Source: Chloroflexota bacterium (GTDB taxonomy: Bacteria; Chloroflexota; Anaerolineae; Anaerolineales; Villigracilaceae). Taken from it: a DNA stretch of 53,063 bases. A model generated the notes under the pieces. It searched no databases. It had not been told where the DNA came from and was given only the letters and a program-made list of their open reading frames with translations. The position numbers and the translations under genes are program-made. The stretch covers positions 1-53,063 of the forward strand of contig QMIW01000020.1 of assembly GCA_024434165.1 (NCBI GenBank). Direction: 5' to 3'. Below are positions 7,485-14,641 of the stretch, piece by piece (position 1 is the stretch's first letter; every line of letters starts with the position of its first letter).

Positions 7485-9362
7485 ATGAGCGAAGAACTCA
7501 TCGAACTCGAAGAAGAAGAACATACATCCAGCCTGACCGCGCCGGTGTTCTGGCGCATCCTGGGCGTCATCAAGCCGCACTGGAAGTGGGTGCTGGGATT
7601 CCTCGTCACCATCGGTCTGGTGTCGTCGCTGGACGCCTACTTCACTTACTTGAACAAACAGATCGTGGACCAGGGCATCAAATTCGGCGACCCGGTCGTG
7701 CTGACGCGCATTGCGTGGATCTACGGCTCGTTCCTGTTGCTGCAATCCGTGTTCGTGTTCACGTTCATCTACCTGGCAGGCGTGCTGGGCGAACGTGTGC
7801 AATACGACCTGCGCAAGATGCTCTTCAATCACCTGCAGAATCTGTCGCTTTCGTATTACGCCCAAAACGCGGTGGGACGCCTGATCGCGCGCGTCACGTC
7901 GGACACGGGGCGCGTCTCCGAACTCGTCACCTGGGGCATCGTGGACAGCGTGTGGGCGGTCATGAACATCGTCACCTCGCTGACCTTCATGGCGATTATC
8001 AACTGGCGGCTGGCGCTGATCGTCTCGGTCATCATCCCGGTCATGGTTTTTGTGGCGACGAAGTTCCAGAAATACATCCTGGTCGAGTTCCGCACCACCC
8101 GCCGCACGAACAGCCGCATCACGGGCGCGTACAACGAGAACATCCAGGGTGTGCGCGTGGTGAAAGCGCTCGGACGCGAAGACGCCAACCTTGCCGAATT
8201 CCAGGGGTTGACCACGAAGATGTATAGTGCATCCTACCGGGCGGCGTGGCTCTCGGCGCTCTTCCTCCCCACCGTGCAGATCATCGCCGCCTTTGCGCTG
8301 GGCGCCATCGTGTGGTATGGCGGCGTGCAGATCGAAACCGGACTCATCACCATCGGCGGGATTCAAGCCTTCGTCTCGTACCTGACCTTCATGATGTGGC
8401 CCGTGCAGGACCTGGCGCGCGTCTATGCCGAGACCCAGCACAGCATCGCTTCGGCTGAACGAATCTTCAAACTCGTAGACACCCAGCCCGAGGTCCATAA
8501 CCGAGCCGATGCAATCGAAGCGAAGACTCTGCTCGGTGAAATCGAGTTCGACCACGTGGACTTCTTCTACGAAGACCGCAAGCCCGTGCTGACCGACTTC
8601 ACGCTGAAGGTCAAGCCCGGGGAGATGATCGCGCTCGTCGGTCCGACGGGAGGCGGGAAGTCCACCATCGTGAACCTGCTGTGCCGCTTCTATGAGCCGC
8701 AGAACGGCGTCATCCGCATCAACGGCAGGGACTACACCGAGTACACGCTGGAATCCATCCACAAGCGCATCGGCATCGTGCTGCAAACGCCGCATCTCTT
8801 TTCGGGGACGGTGCGCGAGAACATCCGCTACGGCAAACTGGACGCGAGCGACGCCGAGGTGGAGGAAGCGGCAAGAATCGCCGGCGCGCACGATTTCATT
8901 GTGACGCTGGAAAAAGGCTACGAACAGAACGTGGGCGAAGGCGGGAACCTGCTCTCGGTGGGACAGAAGCAGTTGATCTCGCTGGCGCGCGCGGTGCTTG
9001 CCCGCCCGGAACTGTTCATCATGGACGAAGCCACGTCCTCGGTGGATACGCTGACCGAGGCGTTGATTCAAAAAGGCATGGAAGCGCTGATGCAGGGACG
9101 CACGTCGTTCGTCATCGCCCACCGCCTCTCGACCATCCGCCGCGCGAACCGGATTCTGGTGATCGAGAACGGGCGCATCGCCGAGCATGGCACGCACGCC
9201 GAACTGCTGCGCCAGCGCGGGCATTATTACCGCCTGTACACCCAGCAGTTCCGCCATGAACTGGAGGTGCAGTATGGGGTGGCGGACGAGAATGGCAATG
9301 AACGCGAGAATGTGACCGCGGATTCGATCCTGGTGAAACGGGATGCGGTGGCGGCGGATTGA
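7485..9362 (+). CDS. ABC exporter half-transporter, catalytic-site subunit
   Basis: Six-helix membrane domain and nucleotide-binding domain with Walker A GPTGGGKST, signature altered to LLSVGQKQL, Walker B LFIMDEATSSVDT with the normal catalytic Glu, and H-loop IAHRLSTIRR. The altered signature (LSVGQ for LSGGQ) completes the degenerate site formed with the partner at 4796, as in heterodimeric exporters. The N-terminus is rich in Glu (SEELIELEEEE). The start at 7485 follows CGGAGA; an upstream ATG at 7467 in the same frame has no better site. Confidence 0.93.
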   Translation: MSEELIELEEEEHTSSLTAPVFWRILGVIKPHWKWVLGFLVTIGLVSSLDAYFTYLNKQIVDQGIKFGDPVVLTRIAWIYGSFLLLQSVFVFTFIYLAGVLGERVQYDLRKMLFNHLQNLSLSYYAQNAVGRLIARVTSDTGRVSELVTWGIVDSVWAVMNIVTSLTFMAIINWRLALIVSVIIPVMVFVATKFQKYILVEFRTTRRTNSRITGAYNENIQGVRVVKALGREDANLAEFQGLTTKMYSASYRAAWLSALFLPTVQIIAAFALGAIVWYGGVQIETGLITIGGIQAFVSYLTFMMWPVQDLARVYAETQHSIASAERIFKLVDTQPEVHNRADAIEAKTLLGEIEFDHVDFFYEDRKPVLTDFTLKVKPGEMIALVGPTGGGKSTIVNLLCRFYEPQNGVIRINGRDYTEYTLESIHKRIGIVLQTPHLFSGTVRENIRYGKLDASDAEVEEAARIAGAHDFIVTLEKGYEQNVGEGGNLLSVGQKQLISLARAVLARPELFIMDEATSSVDTLTEALIQKGMEALMQGRTSFVIAHRLSTIRRANRILVIENGRIAEHGTHAELLRQRGHYYRLYTQQFRHELEVQYGVADENGNERENVTADSILVKRDAVAAD

Positions 9363-9428
9363 CCCCCTCTGCCTCCTCTGTCCCGCCAAGGCGGGATGGG
9401 GGAGGTTGAGAGAGGGCAAATAGCAGAC

Positions 9429-9466
9429 CTCCGAGTTGCGGGATGCGCTCGGAGTCCTGCTATAAT
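9429..9466 (+). promoter_or_regulatory. Toxin-antitoxin promoter with inverted repeat
   Basis: TGCTATAAT is an extended -10 (TATAAT 9461-9466) 17 bases before the antitoxin ATG. Upstream lies CTCCGAG (9429-9435) and its complement CTCGGAG (9448-9454), which cover the -35 region. An inverted repeat at this place suits autoregulation by the antitoxin, though no binding data exist. Confidence 0.55.
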
Positions 9467-9483
9467 TCGCAACGGAGGAAGTG

Positions 9484-9738
9484 ATGGAACCTTTTACTGT
9501 TCAAGCCGTGTACGAAAAGGGCGTATTGAAACCTAGAAAAAAATTGAACCTGCCCGAGCACAGCCTGGTTGAGATCAGAATCAAGCCTGCGCGAAAAGCG
9601 GGCGCGAAAACAGAATTCGCCTCATTGATCGGGATGTGGGAAAACGCGCCTAAAGGACTGGAACTGGAAAAATCCCTTGCACGGACGCGGAGACGCTCCA
9701 ACGCAAAGGTCAAAAAACTGGCAAAGGCGTTGAAGTGA
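9484..9738 (+). CDS. DUF104 (AF2212-like) antitoxin
   Basis: Small basic protein with the DUF104 signature at its N-terminus: FTVQAVYEKGVLKPRKKL, then LPEHSLVEIRI. Members of this family are antitoxins of PIN-domain ribonucleases, and a PIN gene follows two bases after the stop. The Lys/Arg-rich tail is unusual and may bind DNA. ATG at 9484 is preferred over GTG at 9481 because it lies five bases from GGAGG. Confidence 0.8.
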   Translation: MEPFTVQAVYEKGVLKPRKKLNLPEHSLVEIRIKPARKAGAKTEFASLIGMWENAPKGLELEKSLARTRRRSNAKVKKLAKALK

Positions 9739-9739
9739 C

Positions 9740-10087
9740 ATGACCGTTTACATGGCGGATACTCACAGCCTGCTCTGGGCGTTTCACGCGCCCCGAAAAC
9801 TGGGGAAAAACGCCCGCCGCGCATTCGAGGAAATTGCAAACGGGGAAGCGAAACTGCTCATCCCCGTCATTGTATTGGCGGAATTGATCTTTACGATTGA
9901 AAACAAGCCCGTCGAAGCCGATTTGAATAAAATCTTGGAGGCAATTTCACGGGAGGGCGGAAGGGGAAGTATGAAAAACACCCTCCACGAATGGCTCACG
10001 AATAACCGAATAGCAGCGGCGACCATTCGTGGTCGTATTCGTGGAGGGTTAAAAGGGCGGCGGGCGATCATCCCTGAATGCACTTGA
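9740..10087 (+). pseudogene. PIN-domain (VapC-like) toxin, 3' end replaced by palindromic element
   Basis: The first 75 or so residues are a clear PIN domain: YMADTHSLLWAF with the first catalytic Asp, then LIPVIVLAELIF with the conserved Glu. After about residue 80 the protein has no PIN character; the reading frame runs through a hairpin element (9979-10051) and stops. The C-terminal Asp residues that complete the metal site (the HRDPxDR region) are missing, so the toxin is expected to be inactive. The antitoxin upstream is intact. Confidence 0.75.
9979..10051. repeat. Palindromic element inserted in PIN toxin
   Basis: Perfect 12-bp inverted ends, CCCTCCACGAAT (9981-9992) and ATTCGTGGAGGG (10037-10048), with an inner inverted pair ACGAAT / ATTCGT. 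It has the size and structure of a small hairpin mobile repeat. It marks the exact point where the PIN domain loses its family sequence. Confidence 0.8.
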
Positions 10088-10096
10088 ACGGATTGC

Positions 10097-10426
10097 CTAC
10101 GCTGGTTCGGGCAGCGCCTCGCCTCTTCGATAGAGTACGACGCCAACCCGCCGGATATGTTCGATTACATCGGGATCGCGGATGTCCTTGAAGACGGACA
10201 GGTCAACGATGTAGGGCAGGAGAAGGTCGTCGAGGTCGTCGAGGATTTTATAAACCACATTGAGGGTCAAATCCGCGCCGCCGTGCAGGGTCAGGTCAAT
10301 ATCGGAACCGTTCCTGTGATTGCCTTTGGCGCGCGAACCGTACAAAACAGCCTTTTCCACCTGCGGGTAGCGTTCGAGAACGGAGCATATCCTTTGCACG
10401 GTGAGTCGAGACAGTCCATATTTCAC
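10097..10426 (-). CDS. MNT-type nucleotidyltransferase (HI0073-like)
   Basis: Minimal nucleotidyltransferase with the signature GSRAKGNHRNGSDIDLTL and a later Asp in YIVDLSVF. Members pair with HEPN proteins; in several MNT/HEPN toxin-antitoxin pairs the transferase inactivates the HEPN RNase by AMPylation. Its start overlaps the stop of the HEPN gene by four bases, so the pair is translationally coupled. Whether it acts as antitoxin here is inferred from the family. Confidence 0.88.
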   Translation of the reverse strand: MKYGLSRLTVQRICSVLERYPQVEKAVLYGSRAKGNHRNGSDIDLTLHGGADLTLNVVYKILDDLDDLLLPYIVDLSVFKDIRDPDVIEHIRRVGVVLYRRGEALPEPA

Positions 10427-10848
10427 TGCTCAGCCTCTTTCTTAAATTCCTCGAGTTTTGTTCGCAGCGCTTCGAATTCGCCATGATACGTAACGCGAAT
10501 GGCGGATGCGATTTGCGCGGCGGTCGTTTCGTCGTAGGTGTGCGATGTCAGGTTGCGGCTTTGAATCATATCCATCCACGCTTCGCCGTTTTCGATCAAA
10601 CCCGTTTTGAAGGCTTCCCGGGTGGCGTCTTTCGACCCGTAAAGGTTCTGCACGCCGCGTTCTTCCAGAAAATCCTTCAAGGTGTTCCATGCCAGTTCGT
10701 GGGTGAATTCGAACGCCTGAATAAGCCCTTGCTCTTCGAGTTTGGATAGGGGACGTTCCTGCGCCAGGGACACTGCTTCCCGCAGTTGAGCCAGCGCCTT
10801 TGTAAAATGATTAAACCTTTGAATCCAGCGAATGTCCTGGGTGGTCAT
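10423..10848 (-). CDS. HEPN-type nucleotidyltransferase substrate-binding protein (HI0074-like)
   Basis: All-helical protein of the HI0074 family. It contains the HEPN R-x4-H motif as RNLTSH in IQSRNLTSHTY, the RNA-cleaving signature of HEPN toxins. Family features HELAWNTLKDFLEERG and FKTGLIENGEAWMDMI are present. It is first in a two-gene operon with the MNT gene and overlaps it. This is probably a second toxin-antitoxin locus, next to the damaged PIN locus on the other strand. Confidence 0.88.
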   Translation of the reverse strand: MTTQDIRWIQRFNHFTKALAQLREAVSLAQERPLSKLEEQGLIQAFEFTHELAWNTLKDFLEERGVQNLYGSKDATREAFKTGLIENGEAWMDMIQSRNLTSHTYDETTAAQIASAIRVTYHGEFEALRTKLEEFKKEAEQ

Positions 10849-10857
10849 GGGATGTTC

Positions 10858-12459
10858 CTATTCCTCACGCCTGGATTTTACCTGAAAAGTTCCATCCTTC
10901 CCCCACACCCGTACCCGGTCGCGCCCGGAGTTCTTGGCGGCGTACATGGCTTTATCGGCGCGTTCCATGAGTGCATCCAGGTTTTTGCAGGCGGGATCGT
11001 TCGCAACCACCCCCACGCTGACCGTCACCGAGAGCCGCTCCGGGACCCCGCCTTCGCCGGTTTCAAAGCGGAAGGTTTGCTCGTGAATCAGCCCGCGCAG
11101 GCGGGCGGCGATCTCCACGGCGTGTTCGAGCGGCGTGGCAGGCAGCGCCAGCGCAAACTCCTCGCCGCCCAGCCTGCCGAAGATGTCCGATTCGCGCAGG
11201 GCAGATTTGCACGTCTCCGCCACTTGAATCAGGACCTGGTCGCCCACTTTGTGCCCGAACGAGTCATTGAACTTCTTGAAGTCGTCCACGTCCAGCATGA
11301 TGACCGAGAAGGGCGCTTCGTTCCTGCGGGCGAAGTCGAATTCGCGCTCCGCCAGTTCGAAGAAGCGCCGGCGGTTCAGCGTGGCGGTCAGCGGATCGGT
11401 GTTGGCGAGATGCCGCACCGACTCGAAGAGCCGCGCATTCTCGATGGCGATTGCCGCATGAGCCGCCAGCACCTCCAGCAGGTAACGGTCGTCATCCGTG
11501 TAGGCGTCCTGCCGATAGGACTGCGCCGAGATCATGCCAAAGATCCTGCCGTGCAGAATCATCGGCACCGCCAGCAGCGACTGGGTGGGGTCTTCCTCCT
11601 GGTTGCCGAAGTGTTCGAACCGGATCCCGCTCGCATCCATTGCCGCCTGCGAGTTGAAGAGCAGGGGCTCCTTCCGGCGCACGATCTCCCCCGCCAGCCC
11701 GTGATCCGCGAAATAACTGCGGGTGTACACCCGGCGGCGCGGATACTCCACCGCGTAGATCGGCACGATTTCGTTCGTGCTTTCCTCGTAGCCGTCCATC
11801 ACGAAATCGTCGCAGGGCATCACCTGCTCCACAGTCTCGTACACCACCTGGCAGATGCGCTCCACATCCAGGCTGGCGTTGATGTTATGGGTCGCCCGGT
11901 TCAGCACCTTCAATCGTTCCACCAGATTGCCCAGCGCCTCCTGCGCCCAAATGCGCTCCAGCGCGCCGGCGCAGTGGTTCGCCAGGTTTTTCAGAATGGT
12001 CAGCTGCGCGCCGCTGTAAAAATGTTTCCGATAACTTTGAATCGAAAGCACGCCGAGGGCACGCGTATCGGTCGCCACGGGCACGAAGATCTGCGAAAGC
12101 GTGCGCCTGGTGGTGTCGCCAAAGGCAAGGCTTTGGTCCAGTTCGAAGTACCCTTCATATTCGGAGATAAAGCCCCCCTGCCGCAGCGCCTTTAGCATGT
12201 TTTCACTGGGTTTCGGCGGCGCGGCTCCCTTTTGAACGACCCGCTCGCCGTTGATGGTATCCACCGTGTAGAGCGGGCGCGGACTGCCCCCCTGCGCCGG
12301 GTCGTACAGAATCAGGTAGCACGCATCCCATCCGATGAGCGCGTCGGCGGCATCCAGGATGATTCGTGCGGCGGTTTCTGCGTCGGACGTGGAAGCCAAA
12401 TCTCTCCCCAGGCTGGCGAAAACATCGGTTTCGAAATATGGTCCTGCCTGGCTGTTCAT
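10858..12459 (-). CDS. GAF-GAF-GGDEF diguanylate cyclase
   Basis: Soluble protein with two GAF sensor domains (about residues 15-165 and 190-345) and a C-terminal GGDEF domain (about 365-525) that makes cyclic di-GMP from two GTP. The active site reads GGEEF and is intact. An inhibitory I-site, RESD, lies five residues before it, so product inhibition is likely. No membrane segment or DNA-binding domain is present. AAAGG lies before the ATG. A palindromic repeat (12479-12591) begins 20 bases upstream and so occupies the promoter region. Confidence 0.94.
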   Translation of the reverse strand: MNSQAGPYFETDVFASLGRDLASTSDAETAARIILDAADALIGWDACYLILYDPAQGGSPRPLYTVDTINGERVVQKGAAPPKPSENMLKALRQGGFISEYEGYFELDQSLAFGDTTRRTLSQIFVPVATDTRALGVLSIQSYRKHFYSGAQLTILKNLANHCAGALERIWAQEALGNLVERLKVLNRATHNINASLDVERICQVVYETVEQVMPCDDFVMDGYEESTNEIVPIYAVEYPRRRVYTRSYFADHGLAGEIVRRKEPLLFNSQAAMDASGIRFEHFGNQEEDPTQSLLAVPMILHGRIFGMISAQSYRQDAYTDDDRYLLEVLAAHAAIAIENARLFESVRHLANTDPLTATLNRRRFFELAEREFDFARRNEAPFSVIMLDVDDFKKFNDSFGHKVGDQVLIQVAETCKSALRESDIFGRLGGEEFALALPATPLEHAVEIAARLRGLIHEQTFRFETGEGGVPERLSVTVSVGVVANDPACKNLDALMERADKAMYAAKNSGRDRVRVWGKDGTFQVKSRREE

Positions 12460-12478
12460 GCGCGCCTTTCAAATGAGG

Positions 12479-12591
12479 AACTCACCTTACTTACGCGGAA
12501 CGTCCCGAAGGCGTCGTTGTGGCGGCATTTTCACAAAATGAGCCTGCCTTCCACCCAAACCTTCGGGACGGCGCGTAACATGGTGGGGAAG
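12479..12591. repeat. Inverted-repeat element, CGTCCCGAAGG family, copy 1
   Basis: Begins with GAACTCACCTTACTTACGCG and has inverted arms CGTCCCGAAGG (12501-12511) and CCTTCGGGACG (12560-12570). The left 70 bases align with the element at 14546-14641. Both copies sit about 20 bases upstream of a minus-strand start codon. Confidence 0.7.
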
Positions 12592-12637
12592 TAAATTAGG
12601 TTCTGCTGAAGAAGTCTAATGTAAAAACCGCTGTTTC

Positions 12638-12709
12638 AGTACTGCAACAACTTGTCCTCGCAGGGGATTCATGCTGCGCCGCGCATCGCAAGACAAATCT
12701 TGCGGTACT
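12638..12709. repeat. Inverted-repeat element, GATTCAT/GCGGTAC family, copy 1
   Basis: Ends AGTACTGCAA (12638-12647) and TTGCGGTACT (12700-12709) are inverted with one mismatch. The inside contains GGGGATTCAT and ATCGCAAGAC. Relatives lie at 24164-24216 and 45477-45525. Just upstream, TTAG and CTAA flank a small palindrome at 12597-12620 that resembles the end of the element at 48645-48736. Confidence 0.65.
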
Positions 12710-12725
12710 CGTTGTCTCTTTTATT

Positions 12726-13508
12726 CTACTCAATTTTGCGGCGCTGCCTCAATGCTTCGAAGGTCACAAGCGCGGCAGAGACGGAGACGTTCAGCGAATT
12801 GACCCTGCCAAACATCGGGATTTTCACCCGCAGGTCAGCGCTCTGCATCCAAAGATCGCTCAGCCCGTCGTCTTCGGCGCCGACGGCGATGGCGGTGGAC
12901 GCGGTCATATCCACGTCGGTGTACAGCGCATCGGCGGAGGGCGCCGCCGCCAGAACCCGCATCCCCCTGGACTTCAGCCACTCCAGCGCTTTGAGCGAAT
13001 CCACCTCGACGGCGGGTACGGCAAAGACCGCCCCGCGGCTGGCGCGGATGACGTTTGGATTCCACAAATCCACGCGCGGGTCGCAGACGAGCAGGGCATC
13101 CACGCGGGCGGCGTCGGCGGTGCGCAGAATCGCGCCGAGGTTGCCGGGCTTTTCCACCGATTCGGCGACGATGACAAGCGACGGGTGGGAGAGATGGAGG
13201 TCTTCGAGCGAACGTTTGGGCATGGGGAAGATTCCCAGCCAGCCATCCGGGTTTTCGCGGTACGAAACCTTTTGGAAGACGGCGCGGCTGACGGTCCATG
13301 CCTCGACGGCATGGGGAAGACTCAAAGTCCGGCTGGCAAGCTCGGGCGCGGAAAGAAGCGTCTGCGGAACCATGCCGCAGCTCAGGGCGAGAGTCAACTC
13401 ATCGAAGCCTTCAACAAGGATCAAACCATCCCTTTGCCGCTGGCGTTTATCTTCCCGAAGTTTGACGATGTGTTTGATACGGGGGTTTTGGAGACTGGTG
13501 ATGTCCAT
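12726..13508 (-). CDS. TrmH/SpoU-family RNA 2'-O-methyltransferase
   Basis: SAM-dependent RNA ribose methyltransferase with the knot fold. Motif 1 is KPGNLGAILRTADA, motif 2 AVGAEDDGLSDLW, and motif 3 IPMFGRVNSLNVSVSAALV. The N-terminal part (SLQNPRIKHIVKL then LILVEGFDEL) is the RNA-binding substrate domain found in RlmB-like and TsnR-like members. The target RNA cannot be told from sequence. The start at 13508 is chosen because the family begins at the SLQNPRIK segment; the ORF is open further upstream with no family sequence. Confidence 0.9.
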   Translation of the reverse strand: MDITSLQNPRIKHIVKLREDKRQRQRDGLILVEGFDELTLALSCGMVPQTLLSAPELASRTLSLPHAVEAWTVSRAVFQKVSYRENPDGWLGIFPMPKRSLEDLHLSHPSLVIVAESVEKPGNLGAILRTADAARVDALLVCDPRVDLWNPNVIRASRGAVFAVPAVEVDSLKALEWLKSRGMRVLAAAPSADALYTDVDMTASTAIAVGAEDDGLSDLWMQSADLRVKIPMFGRVNSLNVSVSAALVTFEALRQRRKIE

Positions 13509-13537
13509 GGTCCTGGTTGGGCGAGATAAATCCCGCC

Positions 13538-14524
13538 TTACTTTACCAGCAAAAGGCACGCCGCCTGGTGGGTTTTGGTGAGCGGGACCATGGGCGGGTC
13601 GCTTGCCTTGCACATTTCCAGCGCCACCGGGCAGCGCGGATGAAAGCGGCAGCCGGTTGGAATGTTGATGGGGTTGGGCGTTTCGCCCTGCAGGATGATG
13701 CGTTCGTGCCGCAGGCGCGGGTTGGGAACGGGGATGACGGAGATCAACGCGCGGGTGTAGGGATGCCGGGGGTTTTCCAGCACTTCGAGCATGGTGCCGA
13801 CCTCGACGATGCGCCCCAGATACATGACCGCCACACGGTCTGCGAAGAAGCCGACGGAGCCGAGGTCGTGCGTGATGAAGACGACGGCGATCTGGCGCGT
13901 GATGCGCAATTCCGCCAGCAGGTTGATGACTTCGGCGCGGATGGAGACATCCAGCATGGAGACGGGTTCGTCGGCGAGGATGATCTCCGGTTCGAGCACG
14001 AGCGCGGCGGCGATGACCACGCGCTGGCGCTGACCGCCGGAGAGTTCGTGCGGGTAGCGGTTGAGGTAGATTTCGGCGGGTTTCAAGCCGGCATCTTCGA
14101 GCGCCTTTTTGACCTTTTCATCGCGTTCGGCTTTGTCCGGCGCGATGCCATGCACCAGCAGCGGTTCGGTGACGATCTCCTCGATGGTCTGTGTAGGGTT
14201 CAGGGATTCATACGGGTCTTGAAAGACCATTTGAATTTTGCGGCGCAGGTCTTTGCGCTGGCGGTCGTTCAGGTGCGTGATGTCGCGCCCTTCAAAAGTG
14301 ACCGTTCCGCCGGTCGGCTCCTCCAGCCCCATCAGCAGCAGCGCCAGCGTGGATTTGCCGCAGCCGCTCTCGCCGACGAGCGCGATGACCTCGCTGCGGC
14401 GCAGGTTGAAGTCCACGCCGTCCACCGCGCGCACATGGCGCACGTTCCTCGAAAACAGGGCGGGGCGCCCGGCTTCGAAATATTTTTTCAGTCCGCGAAC
14501 TTCCAAAAAGTTTTCTTTGCTCAT
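13538..14524 (-). CDS. dppF: Peptide ABC transporter ATPase (DppF/OppF type)
   Basis: ATP-binding subunit with Walker A GESGCGKST, Q-loop FQDPYESLNP, signature LSGGQRQR, Walker B EIILADEP and H-loop ITHDL. The C-terminal extension with GCRFHPRCP and further Cys is typical of dipeptide/oligopeptide transporter ATPases. It is last in the operon running from the solute-binding protein at 19396. A repeat of about 96 bases separates it from the previous gene. The substrate may be peptides, but family-5 systems also carry nickel, opines or sugars. Confidence 0.92.
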   Translation of the reverse strand: MSKENFLEVRGLKKYFEAGRPALFSRNVRHVRAVDGVDFNLRRSEVIALVGESGCGKSTLALLLMGLEEPTGGTVTFEGRDITHLNDRQRKDLRRKIQMVFQDPYESLNPTQTIEEIVTEPLLVHGIAPDKAERDEKVKKALEDAGLKPAEIYLNRYPHELSGGQRQRVVIAAALVLEPEIILADEPVSMLDVSIRAEVINLLAELRITRQIAVVFITHDLGSVGFFADRVAVMYLGRIVEVGTMLEVLENPRHPYTRALISVIPVPNPRLRHERIILQGETPNPINIPTGCRFHPRCPVALEMCKASDPPMVPLTKTHQAACLLLVK

Positions 14525-14545
14525 TGTAATTATCTCAAATTATGA

Positions 14546-14641
14546 ACTCACCTTATGCAGAACGTCCCGAAGGCGTTGCTATAGCGCCGCGGCGACATTC
14601 TCACAAAACGTGAAAATCCATCCACAAACCCAGCGGTCGCG
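14546..14641. repeat. Element of the CGTCCCGAAGG family, copy 2
   Basis: Begins ACTCACCTTATGCAGAACG and continues CGTCCCGAAGGCGTTGCTA, then a CATTCTCACAAAACG block. These match the left 70 bases of 12479-12591. It lies in the junction between the two ATPase genes of the peptide transporter operon. The right-hand part differs from copy 1, so the family looks modular. Confidence 0.6.

Noticed and set aside
7413-9419. A 668-codon open frame on the minus strand across the second ABC exporter subunit
   Set aside because: It is the antisense shadow of a GC-rich gene; the product is His/Arg/Asp-rich with no family motif, while the plus strand encodes a complete ABC exporter.
10786-12195. A 469-codon plus-strand open frame opposite the GGDEF gene
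   Set aside because: The minus strand gives intact GAF and GGDEF motifs; the plus product has no motif and no ribosome site.
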